From Solirubrobacteraceae bacterium (GTDB taxonomy: Bacteria > Actinomycetota > Thermoleophilia > Solirubrobacterales > Solirubrobacteraceae), in the NCBI GenBank assembly GCA_016462625.1, contig JAEMSV010000001.1, forward strand, positions 1 to 64,000: DNA of 64,000 nt. The letters are read 5' to 3'. This document shows positions 8,463 to 16,812 of this stretch, in pieces. Within the stretch, counting starts at the first letter, position 1, and each line of letters starts with the position of its first letter. Position numbers and translations under genes: made by a program. The notes beneath the pieces are model-generated. The model was not told the DNA's origin. It worked only from the letters and a program-made list of their open reading frames with translations, and ran no database searches.

Positions 8463-8959
8463 CAGTACGTGCCTCCGAGCTTGCGGTGGTCCCACGTCGC
8501 GCGCTCGCGCTCGACGAACTCCAGTCCGACGCGCTTCTCGGCCTGCTTGGCGACCATCGCCTTGACCTCAGGGGCGAGTTCGCCGATCCCCGGGGGCGCG
8601 TAGCGCGTGAAGATCTCCTCGCCGAGCGCCTGCACGTCCGCGGTCTCGCGGTGCACGACGACGTCGCACTTGAGCATGATGCCCCGCAGCTGGGCGTACT
8701 CGCCGTCGCCGGCCTCGACCTGGATCGACGCGCGCGCGTCGCGCTCGAGGTTCTTGACCTTCTGCGACTTCGCGAACGTCCACGCCCAGATGCGGCCGTC
8801 GCGCACGACGAACCAGAGCGGCATGAGGTGGGGGAAGCCGTCGCGCCCGTTGGTCGCGCAGATCATCACGCGTTCCTCGTCGAGGAACGCGAGGGCTTCG
8901 TCCTCGGTGAGCTGGATCAGTTCCCGGCGGGAGGGCATGCCGGGGAGGCTATCTGCCAT
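8462..8959 (-). CDS. Pyridoxamine-5'-phosphate-oxidase-like (PPOX) flavin-fold protein
   Basis: 165 residues. Split-barrel flavin/F420-binding fold: N-terminal EDEALAFLDEERVMICATNGRDGFPHLMPLWFV is the usual beginning of actinobacterial PPOX-class proteins, followed by WTFAKSQKVKNLERD, the typical cofactor-phosphate contact region. FMN, F420 or haem use cannot be told from sequence. It heads the rml operon (TGATG junction with rmlA), although no rhamnose role is known for the family. Start ATG 8959; a second ATG at 8938 is possible. Divergent from the FAD oxidase at 9033. Confidence 0.85.
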   Translation of the reverse strand: MADSLPGMPSRRELIQLTEDEALAFLDEERVMICATNGRDGFPHLMPLWFVVRDGRIWAWTFAKSQKVKNLERDARASIQVEAGDGEYAQLRGIMLKCDVVVHRETADVQALGEEIFTRYAPPGIGELAPEVKAMVAKQAEKRVGLEFVERERATWDHRKLGGTY

Positions 8960-9009
8960 GGCCGCGGCGCCGGACCGGCTCCCGGGCGACTGTCTTGCAT
9001 CATGAAACT

Positions 9010-9030
9010 ACTGTCCTGTACAGTGGGACA
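9010..9030. promoter_or_regulatory. Nested inverted repeats in a divergent promoter region
   Basis: ACTGT-N5-ACAGT (9010-9024) overlaps TGTCC-N9-GGACA (9012-9030) in the 73-base gap between the PPOX gene and the FAD oxidase. The right end is 2 bases from the oxidase ATG, so a bound repressor would block initiation. Operator function is an inference from symmetry and position only. Confidence 0.4.
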
Positions 9031-9032
9031 CC

Positions 9033-10373
9033 ATGGCTGATGAGTTCGACGGCGCGCTGCTGCGCCGGGGCGATCCGGGCTACGAGGTCGCGCGGCGCGC
9101 GGCGATGTGGAATGCGCTCGTCCCCGACCGGTTCCCCGACGCGGTCGTGCAGGCGGCGAGCGAGGAGGACGCGGTCCGCGCGGTCCGGCTCGCTCGGGAC
9201 GAGGGGCTCCGGATCGCCGTCCGCTCCGGGGGGCACAGCTGGGCGGGGAACCACGTGCGCGACGGCGGGCTGCTGCTCGACGTGTCGCGGCTCGACGAGG
9301 TCACCGTCGACCCGGCTGCGAGGACCGCGACTGTCGGCCCGGGCCGGGCCGGAACCGAGCTGCTCGAGCTGCTCGCCGAGCACGACCTCTTCTTCCCCGC
9401 CGGCCACTGCGTCGGCGTGTGCGTGGGCGGCTACCTGCTGCAGGGCGGCTTCGGCTGGAACGGCCGGGTGCACGGTCCGGCCTGCCAGAGCGTCGAGGCG
9501 ATCGACGTCGTCACGGCCGACGGCGAGCTTGTCCGCGCCGACGCCGACCAGCACCCAGACCTCTACTGGGCCGCTCGCGGCTCGGGCCCCGGGTTCTTCG
9601 GCGTGGTGACGCGGTTTCACCTGCGCTGCCAGCCCAAGCCGAACGTCGTCGCGAACGCGGTCTACCTCTATCCGCTCGACGCGCTCGAGGAGGTCTTCAC
9701 CTGGGCGGCCGAGATCGGCCCGCAGGTCGCGCGCACGATGGAGCTCATGCTCTTCCTGCACCGCGACGAGGCCGGCGAGGTGGAGATCGCGGTGACCGGG
9801 CCGGTGCTCGCCGACACCGACGAGGAGGCCGACGAGGTCCTCGCGATCCTCGAGTCGTGTCCCGCGCGCGCCCGCGCGAAGCTCGAGCTGCCGAACCTGC
9901 GCGTGACGATGGCCGACCTGTTCGCCGGTTCCCACGCGGTCTACCCCGACGACCACCGCTACGCCGTCGACAACATGTGGACCCACGCGCCGATCGCCGA
10001 CCTCCTGCCGGGGTTGCGCGCGATCGCCGAGTCGCTGCCACCCGCGCCGTCGCACTTCCTGTGGATGAACTGGGATCCGCTCGGGCCGGGGTCGGCCGAG
10101 CGCGAGGACATGGCCTTCAGCGTCGAGGACACCACCTACCTCGCGCTGTACGCGGTCTGGGACGACCCGGCGCGCGACGCCGAGCGCATCGCGTGGGCGA
10201 CCGGCCACATGCGCGCGATGGCGCCGCACGCGAGCGGGATCCAGCTCGCCGACGAGAACCTCGGCCGTCGGCCTGCCCGGTTCATCACCGATGAGAAGAT
10301 GCGGCGGCTGGACGCGATCCGCGGCGACTACGACCCCGAGGAGCGGTTCCACCCGTGGATGGGAAGGCTGTGA
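9033..10373 (+). CDS. Berberine-bridge-type FAD-dependent oxidase
   Basis: 446 residues, PCMH-type FAD-binding domain (about 35-205) plus C-terminal BBE segment (YDPEERFHPW near the end). RSGGHSW places H68 where this family attaches FAD. GHCVGVCVGGYLLQGGFGW puts C126 and C130 in the region of the second, cysteinyl FAD bond, so bicovalent flavin is possible. Members oxidise sugars, alkaloids or phenolic rings with O2 or another acceptor. The 3' end overlaps the next gene, which resembles a phloroglucinol C-C hydrolase, so an aromatic substrate is plausible. Confidence 0.88.
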   Translation: MADEFDGALLRRGDPGYEVARRAAMWNALVPDRFPDAVVQAASEEDAVRAVRLARDEGLRIAVRSGGHSWAGNHVRDGGLLLDVSRLDEVTVDPAARTATVGPGRAGTELLELLAEHDLFFPAGHCVGVCVGGYLLQGGFGWNGRVHGPACQSVEAIDVVTADGELVRADADQHPDLYWAARGSGPGFFGVVTRFHLRCQPKPNVVANAVYLYPLDALEEVFTWAAEIGPQVARTMELMLFLHRDEAGEVEIAVTGPVLADTDEEADEVLAILESCPARARAKLELPNLRVTMADLFAGSHAVYPDDHRYAVDNMWTHAPIADLLPGLRAIAESLPPAPSHFLWMNWDPLGPGSAEREDMAFSVEDTTYLALYAVWDDPARDAERIAWATGHMRAMAPHASGIQLADENLGRRPARFITDEKMRRLDAIRGDYDPEERFHPWMGRL

Positions 10374-11122
10374 GTCTCGAAGCGCTGCTCGACCGGCCGC
10401 TCGCGCCGCCGGACCCGGAGACCCTTGCCGCCGCGACCGCTGGCGAGGCCGATCCCGAGGGCCTGCTCGGTCTGGGCGAGATGGACCGCCTGCTGGACGC
10501 ACGGCCGCTCGCGGTCGAGACCGGCTGGTGGCGGCTGCCCGACGGCACGCAGCAGGTGGCAGTCCGGACGCCGATGCCCGGCGTGACCGCCGAGATGATC
10601 GAGTGGTGGTTCGACTGGCATGCGCGGGAGCCGATCCGCTACCGGATCTGGCATCCCGCGGCCCACGAGTCCAACGCGATGGACGTGCCGGCGACTCCGG
10701 GCGCGAAGGCGCACTGGGGCGCGGTTCATCACCCGGTCGAGGACGTGGGCACCGGCATGGAGCGCATCCGGATCGCGTTCGTCCGGCCCACCGCGTTCGG
10801 GTTCTCCCGCGACGAGATCGACGGCACGATCGTCTGCGGCTTCATCGGCGATGAGAGGCGCCGGGCGTGGCACTCGCTCATGGCGCACGTGTGGCTGCGC
10901 GACGGCGACGGACTCGTGCTGCGCAGCCGCTTCTGGCTGGGGGCGCGGCTGCGGCCGATGCTGCCTGCGCCCCTGTCGGCGCCGCTCGGTCGCGTGATGA
11001 ATCGCCGCTTCGTGCGGCGCCAGGTCATGCCGGACGGCCTGGCGCCGGCCCTCGCGCGCCACTGCTGCGAGGAGTACGCGAACCTCGCCGCGTTCCTCCC
11101 CGAGCTCTACCAGGGGGTGTGA
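10355..11122 (+). CDS. DAPG hydrolase (PhlG)-like C-C hydrolase
   Basis: 255 residues from the ATG at 10355 (250 from the GTG at 10370, which forms a GTGA junction with the upstream stop). The centre, MPGVTAEMIEWWFDWH then YRIWHPAAH, matches the zinc-dependent 2,4-diacetylphloroglucinol hydrolase fold; PhlG uses two His and two Glu to bind zinc, and candidate His residues lie in both motifs. PhlG cleaves an acetyl C-C bond on a phloroglucinol ring. The substrate here is unknown. Cotranscribed with, and overlapping, the FAD oxidase. Confidence 0.78.
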   Translation: MDGKAVSLEALLDRPLAPPDPETLAAATAGEADPEGLLGLGEMDRLLDARPLAVETGWWRLPDGTQQVAVRTPMPGVTAEMIEWWFDWHAREPIRYRIWHPAAHESNAMDVPATPGAKAHWGAVHHPVEDVGTGMERIRIAFVRPTAFGFSRDEIDGTIVCGFIGDERRRAWHSLMAHVWLRDGDGLVLRSRFWLGARLRPMLPAPLSAPLGRVMNRRFVRRQVMPDGLAPALARHCCEEYANLAAFLPELYQGV

Positions 11123-11253
11123 GCATTGTGGTTCGTCACACGAACCAGAATGCGCACACCCCTCGGTCAAATGGTGCTTTCCCCCGTGATCATCCCGATA
11201 GCTCGCGTGTTGGCGAGGGACCCCACCACGACCCGTCCCCGTCAGGCCGCTGA

Positions 11254-13326
11254 TTAGCGCGCCGCGGTCGCGCGCAGCCGCTCGACCGCGGTCAGCACGG
11301 CCTCGCGCGCCTCTGCCGGCTCGAGCACGACCGCGTCGCCGGCCTCGGCGAGCACCTCGCGGACGAGCCAGTCCGTACCGGCGTACGGCTGGTCGACGAT
11401 GATCGAGCCGTCGGCGAGCTCCTCGGCCACGCGGCGCTCCTCGCGCGCCCAGCGGGCCCGCTCGGGGCTGATCCACACGCGCGCGGTGCGCGAGGTCTCG
11501 ACCTCACCGGTGCGCAGCCAGCCGTCGACGCCCGCGGCGGGGTCGACCTCGGGGCGCGGCTCGTAGGTCGTCCCGCTCGTCTGCGCCGACCGGATCCGGT
11601 CGAGGCGGAAGTGCCGCACGTCGTCCCGTTCGGGATCGAACGACGCGACGTACCAGCCGTCCCGCCCGTTGACGAGCGCGTAGGGCTCGACGGTGCGGTG
11701 CGAGAACTCGTCCTCGTTGGGCTTGTAGTAGTCGATCTCGAGCAGCTGCCGTGCCGCGATCGCCTCGCTGACGACGCGCGCGATCTTGGAGTCGTCGCCC
11801 GCGCCGGCCGCGACGTGCAGCCCGTGCTCGGTGGGGTCCTCGCCCAGCGCGGCGACGATCTTCTCGCGCGCGGAACTCAGAGCGCCCTCGGGCAGGTGGT
11901 CGCCGATGAGATCGATGGCCGCGATGAGCGCCTTGGCCTCGACCGGCAGCAGCCGGGCGGGACGGGCGAAGTTGTCGCTGTAGGGCTCCGGGTCGACCTC
12001 GATCGTGCCGTCGTCGCGCAGCTCGGCGTACAGGACGTACGAGCCGCCGCCGAAGTTCACGACGTTCAGCAGGTCGATGTCCTCGCGCAGCTCGCTGTCG
12101 GAGAGCTGGAGGTTGTCGCGCAGCTCCTCGGCGTTGAGCAGCTCCTCCTTGCGACCGGCCTCGATGAGGATGGACGCGAGCGTGACGAGGCGGGCGAAGC
12201 GCTCGGGGCGGATCGCGGCGTCGGCGCGGCGGCTTCCGCCGCGGGCGGGCTCGGCCTCCTCCTCTTCCTCGGACACGGCCGGGGCGGGGACCGGCGCGGC
12301 GAGCTCCAGGCCACCGTCGCGGTGGCGATCGGTCAGCTGCTCGAGCCGCTCGGAGACCTCGCGCTCGAGCTCCGCGGGACCCTCGACGCGGACGTGCTCA
12401 CCGAGGCGCAGGACCCACGCCGCCAAGAGGCGGGCGTTCGCGTACGGGGTGCTGAAGATGACCGCGCCGTCGCCTGCCGGGCGCAGTTCGCCGTACTGGC
12501 CGTAGTGGCGCTCGACCTGCCACGCGATGCGGTCGGAGACCCACAGCTCGGCGGTCGCCTCGGTCTCGCCCAGCTGCCACGGCGCGCGCGACGCGTAGTC
12601 GCGCGGGTCGAAACCGGCGGGGCGCTTGAAGTCATGCTCGGCCTTGGTGGCGTACGCGACCTTGCCGCGGATCCGCGAGAGGCGGAACACGCGCATCGCG
12701 TCGCGCTCGTGGCTGCGGCCCACGAGGTAGAACTGGCCGTTCTGGAAGAGCAGGGCGAACGGGTCGACCTTGCGGGGCTCGGTCTCGTCGCGCTCCATCG
12801 TGTAATAGGCGAACGTGACGGTCTTCTGGCGGAAGATCGCGGTTTCGATCTTCGCGAGGCGCTGGCTCAGGTCGTGGCCGCCGGGCGAGGCGGTGATGCC
12901 GAGCGCGACGGCGCGCTGGGCGGGCGAGTTCAGCGGGCTCGGGCGTCCCCAGGTCAGCTGCTGCAGCGCGAGGCGCAGCGGCTCGGCGTACGCGAACTCG
13001 CCGTCGAGCAGCGAGAGGGCGGTCTGCAGCGCGGCGAGCTCGCCGTCGCTGAATGCGATTGCGGGCAGGTGGAAGTTCTCCGGCCGCAGCGAGTAGTTCT
13101 CCTGCTCGGCGATGCCGTCGGCGGGCTTGTCGACGGTCAAGTGGATCCCGAGCGACTCGAGCTCCGCGCGGTCCGCATAGAAGCGGCGGGCGAACGCATC
13201 CTCGTTCATGCCGCTGTATCCCTCGACGTCCCGGCGGATCTCCAGTGCGGTGACGGGGCGCCGCTCCGCCATGAGATACGAGATCAGCGACAGCTGCCGG
13301 ATCAGCTTTTCCGTGTCCTTGGCCAT
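11254..13326 (-). CDS. Fused PafB-PafC-like WYL transcriptional regulator
   Basis: 690 residues built from two complete HTH-WYL-WCX modules. Module 1: HTH near 8-65, WYL region with FAYYTMERDETEPRKVDPFAL and FRLSRI. An acidic linker follows (residues about 345-360, a run of Glu). Module 2: HTH near 375-430, WYL region with IDYYKPNEDEFSHRTVEPYAL and FRLDRI. In mycobacteria PafB and PafC are separate, adjacent proteins that jointly activate the RecA-independent DNA-damage response; fused forms are known in some actinobacteria. Start ATG 13326, shortly upstream of MAKDTEKLIRQL. Divergent from the response regulator at 13442. No proteasome genes are nearby. Confidence 0.88.
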   Translation of the reverse strand: MAKDTEKLIRQLSLISYLMAERRPVTALEIRRDVEGYSGMNEDAFARRFYADRAELESLGIHLTVDKPADGIAEQENYSLRPENFHLPAIAFSDGELAALQTALSLLDGEFAYAEPLRLALQQLTWGRPSPLNSPAQRAVALGITASPGGHDLSQRLAKIETAIFRQKTVTFAYYTMERDETEPRKVDPFALLFQNGQFYLVGRSHERDAMRVFRLSRIRGKVAYATKAEHDFKRPAGFDPRDYASRAPWQLGETEATAELWVSDRIAWQVERHYGQYGELRPAGDGAVIFSTPYANARLLAAWVLRLGEHVRVEGPAELEREVSERLEQLTDRHRDGGLELAAPVPAPAVSEEEEEAEPARGGSRRADAAIRPERFARLVTLASILIEAGRKEELLNAEELRDNLQLSDSELREDIDLLNVVNFGGGSYVLYAELRDDGTIEVDPEPYSDNFARPARLLPVEAKALIAAIDLIGDHLPEGALSSAREKIVAALGEDPTEHGLHVAAGAGDDSKIARVVSEAIAARQLLEIDYYKPNEDEFSHRTVEPYALVNGRDGWYVASFDPERDDVRHFRLDRIRSAQTSGTTYEPRPEVDPAAGVDGWLRTGEVETSRTARVWISPERARWAREERRVAEELADGSIIVDQPYAGTDWLVREVLAEAGDAVVLEPAEAREAVLTAVERLRATAAR

Positions 13327-13441
13327 TGACGAACACGATACGGCGGACGGGGAGGCGTGCGTGCAGGGTTGGCCCGATCGAAGCCCGCTAATTGCGGGAT
13401 TTGCGCGCCTGTCCTTGGAACGGGGTAGGGTCCCGGCCAAC

Positions 13442-14080
13442 GTGACAAGCCTGGTCATCGTCGACGATCACGAAGCCCTCAGGGAGGGCCTGGCGACTCT
13501 GCTCGATCAGAGCGGACTCGAGGTGGTGGGCACCTGCGGCAATGCCGCGGCGGCTCTCGATCTCATCGCCGTCACCGATCCGCAGGTCGCGATCGTGGAC
13601 GTCCGCCTCCCTGACGAGAGCGGGATCCAGTTGGTCGGGCAGCTGCTCGATCGGCGCCCGGATCTCGGCGTGATCCTGTACACGGGCGACACCGAGGCGG
13701 AGCTGCTCTACGAGGGGCTCGACTCGGGCGCACGCGGGTACGCGCTGAAGGCCGGCTCGATCGGTGAGCTGACGGGCGCGATCGAGACGATCGCCCAGGG
13801 CGGCTCGTACGTCGACCCGCGCCTGGACCGCGTCCTGCTCTCCCCCCGGGCGACCGAGCGCATGCCGCAGCTCTCGCCGCGCGAGCGCGAGATCATGGCG
13901 CTGATGGCCGAGGGCATGACCGGCGAGGCCGTCGCGGTCAAGCTCGGCCTCTCGGTGGAGACGATCCGCACGCACGTGCGCAACGCGGTCCGCAAGCTGC
14001 GGGCGCGCAATCGCGTCAACGCGATCGCCATCGCGCTCGAGCGCGGCGAGATCGCGCTGGGCGATCAAGAAGCCACCTGA
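13442..14080 (+). CDS. NarL/LuxR-family response regulator
   Basis: 212 residues. Receiver domain with acidic pair D8-D9, phosphoacceptor D53 (AIVDVRLPDESG), T81 and K103; LuxR-type HTH at about 145-205 (LSPREREIMALMAEGM...SVETIRTHVRNAVRKL). GTG at 13442 is the only start giving a normal receiver N-terminus (TSLVIVDDH). No histidine kinase is adjacent, so it is an orphan in this window. Divergent from the PafBC-like gene across 115 bases that include a CCCGC-N5-GCGGG hairpin at 13384-13398. Confidence 0.93.
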   Translation: MTSLVIVDDHEALREGLATLLDQSGLEVVGTCGNAAAALDLIAVTDPQVAIVDVRLPDESGIQLVGQLLDRRPDLGVILYTGDTEAELLYEGLDSGARGYALKAGSIGELTGAIETIAQGGSYVDPRLDRVLLSPRATERMPQLSPREREIMALMAEGMTGEAVAVKLGLSVETIRTHVRNAVRKLRARNRVNAIAIALERGEIALGDQEAT

Positions 14081-14131
14081 GCGACACGGTCCATTGAGGA
14101 ACGTCGTCGGCCGTGCTTGGATGGCGGGCGC

Positions 14132-15382
14132 ATGCCTGTCCGCGCGGCCCTCGCCGTCCTTGCGCTCCTTCTGACCCTGCCCGCCGGCGCGCCTGCGGCG
14201 AAGAAGCCGAAGCCCTCGATGACGCTCGGCACCGGGGTGACCATGCCGGCCACCGTCGTGAGCGGCGCGCCGCTCAAGGTCAAGGTCACGCTGACCAACC
14301 GGACGAGCCGCACTGGGATTGCCACCCGCGCGGAGATCGCTCTGGTGGGTGCTCGGTCTCGGACGGTCCGGCTGGGCCGGGTCGTCGTACCCGCGATCAA
14401 GCCGGACGCGTCGAAGCGCGTGACGCTGGCGGTCCCCGTGCCGCCTGTCGGCGCGGAGGGGGACTGGCGAGTGCGCGTATGCGCCGACATCACCGGCCAG
14501 CTGGCCTCCAAGCGCCGTGGCGCGTGCCGGACGTTCGACAAGCCGAAGCTGGTCGTCACGGCGCGGCCTGCGCCGACGGCCGGCGCCGGTCTCGCGCCGC
14601 TGCCGGGACCGGTCGCCGGACCCGGTTCGGCGCCGACGACCCCCGGTCCGGTTCTGCCGGGGCCCACGCCGCCGTCGCCTCCCGGTCCGGACTGGAAGCT
14701 GGAGATCACACCGAACCCGCTCGTCCTCGGCTCGATCCCCGCCGGTGATGACGGGACCGAGGCCGAGCTCTCCGAGCGGCCGTTCACGCTGACGAACACG
14801 GGCACGGCGAAGGCGCCGCCCGGCGCCCAGGTGCAGCCGCTCGCGCCGGGCTTCAGCGTGCAGCACGACTTCACGTGTCCAGGCGGGACCCAGGACGGGT
14901 TGGACCCCGGTGAGTCGTGCACCGGCACGATGTCGTGGAGCCCCGGCGGCGGGGCGAGCGCCAAGGATCTGGTGGGACGGATCGCGATCCTCATACCCGC
15001 GACCTCCGGTCCGCTGGCCTACACCGAGGTGGGCTCGGTCCCGGTGAGTGCCAATCTCGTCTCGCGCGTGTGGGTGAGCAACAGCGACCGGACGGTGAAC
15101 CTTCCGGTTGACGGGCGGGAGATCGAGTTCGTCGTGACCAACGACGGCAACGTCGCGGGGGCGATCACGTTGTCGACGCCGCAGCTGTCGTTCGGGATCA
15201 CCCCGGACACCTGCGGAGCCGCGGTTGCTCCCGACGAGACGTGCAAGATCTACCGGCGCGCGTGTGCCAACCCCGGCGTCACGACGAACACGACGTCGCA
15301 GTACTTCGCAAGCGGATCCGTGGCCTCGGCGGTCTCGGCGCTGACCGTGAAGGTCCACGCCGACACGACGACCAGCTGCTGA
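14132..15382 (+). CDS. Secreted protein with Ig-like/CARDB-like domains and proline linker
   Basis: 416 residues. Signal peptide over about 1-24 (MPVRAALAVLALLLTLPAGAPAA). Domain 1 (about 30-145) has CARDB-type phrases such as LKVKVTLTNRTS. Next comes a Pro/Gly-rich linker (about 155-195), then two beta-sandwich-like stretches with FTLTNTGTAKAPPGA and FVVTNDGNVAGAITL, matching abnormal-spindle/choice-of-anchor type repeats. It ends close to a C-terminal cysteine. No catalytic motif. Likely surface or extracellular adhesion or structural protein; function unknown. Confidence 0.8.
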   Translation: MPVRAALAVLALLLTLPAGAPAAKKPKPSMTLGTGVTMPATVVSGAPLKVKVTLTNRTSRTGIATRAEIALVGARSRTVRLGRVVVPAIKPDASKRVTLAVPVPPVGAEGDWRVRVCADITGQLASKRRGACRTFDKPKLVVTARPAPTAGAGLAPLPGPVAGPGSAPTTPGPVLPGPTPPSPPGPDWKLEITPNPLVLGSIPAGDDGTEAELSERPFTLTNTGTAKAPPGAQVQPLAPGFSVQHDFTCPGGTQDGLDPGESCTGTMSWSPGGGASAKDLVGRIAILIPATSGPLAYTEVGSVPVSANLVSRVWVSNSDRTVNLPVDGREIEFVVTNDGNVAGAITLSTPQLSFGITPDTCGAAVAPDETCKIYRRACANPGVTTNTTSQYFASGSVASAVSALTVKVHADTTTSC

Positions 15383-15386
15383 GCGG

Positions 15387-15767
15387 CTACCAGATCACCG
15401 GAACGTCGTATGCGGCCAGTTGTCGGTCCGCAGTGACGAGGGTGTGGCTTTCGACGATCGCCTGTGCGACGAGCAGGCGGTCGAACGGGTCACGGTGGTG
15501 CCACGGCAACCCCTCGACGTGCTGAGCGTGAAGCGCAGTCACGGGGACGTGGTCGACGTCGAGCGCCGCGAGCGCACTGGGCCACCGGTCTTCGATTTCG
15601 AGCTTGCCGAGGGAGCGCTTGATCGCGATCTCCCAGACACTTGCCGCGCTGACGGACAGCGTGTTGCCCTCATCGTCAAGCGCATCCCGTGCGGCCGGTG
15701 AGACGGCGTCGCGGTCGCCGAGCAGCAGCCAGACCACGACGTTGGTGTCCAGCAGAAGCTGGTTCAC
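15387..15767 (-). CDS. vapC: VapC-type PIN-domain toxin ribonuclease
   Basis: 126 residues, PIN domain. Metal-binding acidic residues: D7 (LLLDTNVVVWLL), E46 region (SVWEIAIK), D93/D96 region (HRDPFDRLLVAQA) and D113 region (TADRQLAAY). VapC toxins cut specific tRNAs or rRNA and are held inactive by the cognate antitoxin. Start GTG 15767 overlaps the antitoxin stop (GTGA), the normal antitoxin-first arrangement. Confidence 0.9.
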   Translation of the reverse strand: MNQLLLDTNVVVWLLLGDRDAVSPAARDALDDEGNTLSVSAASVWEIAIKRSLGKLEIEDRWPSALAALDVDHVPVTALHAQHVEGLPWHHRDPFDRLLVAQAIVESHTLVTADRQLAAYDVPVIW

Positions 15768-15985
15768 GAGTACGGCTCGAACCCGTCTGGGAGCGTGTCG
15801 AACTCGGGGCCGATCGCGCCCTCGAGGTCGCCCCAGATGCGCCGGCGTCCAGCTGGTGCCGGGGCCTTGACGAGCATTGCGACCGGCTCGCGGCCCCGTC
15901 GGATCGTCACCGTTTCTCCTGCCTCGACGCGACGAAGCAGCTTGGAGAGCTGGGTCTTGGCCTCCTGCACGGTGACGTCCATCAT
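15764..15985 (-). CDS. Phd/YefM-type antitoxin
   Basis: 73 residues from ATG 15985 (a second ATG follows at 15982). MDVTVQEAKTQLSKLLRRVEAGE with TIRRGREPVAMLVK is the Phd/YefM DNA-binding fold; the C-terminal IWGDLEGAIGPEFDTLPD is the probable toxin-binding tail. It pairs with the PIN toxin immediately downstream and, by family knowledge, should autoregulate the operon by dimer binding upstream. The 43 bases upstream include a TGGTCGACCAGGTTGACCAG direct repeat near 15992-16019, a possible operator. Confidence 0.88.
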   Translation of the reverse strand: MMDVTVQEAKTQLSKLLRRVEAGETVTIRRGREPVAMLVKAPAPAGRRRIWGDLEGAIGPEFDTLPDGFEPYS

Positions 15986-16028
15986 CACAGGATACAGCTG
16001 GTCGACCAGGTTGACCAGGTCTAGTGGT

Positions 16029-16685
16029 CTACGCGGCTTCGGACTGCGCGTCCGCGGGCGGCGTGACGGCCGCCGGGAAGTGCGCCGCGCTGCCGAGCGC
16101 ACGGTCGTAGGCCGACCACTGCGTGCCGGCCTCGAGGGTCTGCTCGAGACGATCGAACGAGCCGAGGCGGCCGCCGAGGTTGTCCATGAAGTGCACGAGC
16201 GTCGCCTCGCGCGTGGTCGGGACGACAGGCGAGCCGTGCTGGAGCGAGCCGTGGTGGCTGAGGACCACGTGCAGCAGCTCCTGGGCCCGTGCGGGCGGGA
16301 CGTCGCCCATCGTGTCGATCTCGGTGCGGACGCGGTAGTAGCCGAGCGGGATCTCGCCCTGCAGCCGGCCGGCGGAGGTGAAGTCGATGGCATCGTCGGC
16401 GACCGCGTACGTGTCGAGCTTGCCGATGTCGTGCAGCAGCGCTCCGGTGACCGCGAGGTCGCGGTCGATGCCTGGGAAGATCGCGCTGACGGCGCTCACG
16501 GCCTGCGCAACGGTCAGGGAGTGCTCGAGCAATCCGTGCTCGTAGGCCTGGTGATAGTGCTTGGCGGCCGGCGCGTCGCGGTACTGCCTCCCGGTCGCCG
16601 TCTCCGGGCCGAGCAGGCGGTTGAGCAGCGCATGGAAATGCGTGTCCTGAACTGTCCCGATGAGGTCCGTGAGATCGGCCTCCAT
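16029..16685 (-). CDS. HD-domain phosphohydrolase, YhaM-like without the OB domain
   Basis: 218 residues from ATG 16685 (GTG at 16703 is an alternative). HD signature: H55 in GLLEHSLTVA, H85-D86 in LLHDIGK, H144-H145 in LSHHGS, and a later Asp in LVHFMDNLGG. The spacing and the AKHYHQAYEHGLLEH block match the catalytic domain of the YhaM/CBF1 3'-5' exoribonucleases. Those proteins normally have an N-terminal OB fold, which is absent: the frame upstream is antisense to the gene at 16813. It may be a nuclease or a small-molecule phosphohydrolase. Confidence 0.84.
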   Translation of the reverse strand: MEADLTDLIGTVQDTHFHALLNRLLGPETATGRQYRDAPAAKHYHQAYEHGLLEHSLTVAQAVSAVSAIFPGIDRDLAVTGALLHDIGKLDTYAVADDAIDFTSAGRLQGEIPLGYYRVRTEIDTMGDVPPARAQELLHVVLSHHGSLQHGSPVVPTTREATLVHFMDNLGGRLGSFDRLEQTLEAGTQWSAYDRALGSAAHFPAAVTPPADAQSEAA

Positions 16686-16812
16686 CTGGGCGCAGTCGCG
16701 CACTGTGCGTGGGTCCCTACCGTCCACGCTGGGAGCGTTGCATCGGGGACGGACGGCTTCGGCGGTCGACCGGACGTCCAGGCGTCGGACGGCCTTGTGG
16801 GACCCTGGGAGC

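Noticed and set aside
16660..16812. Upstream extension of the membrane-anchored protein at 16813
   Set aside because: This stretch is opposite the HD-domain gene and its own promoter; translation lacks features.
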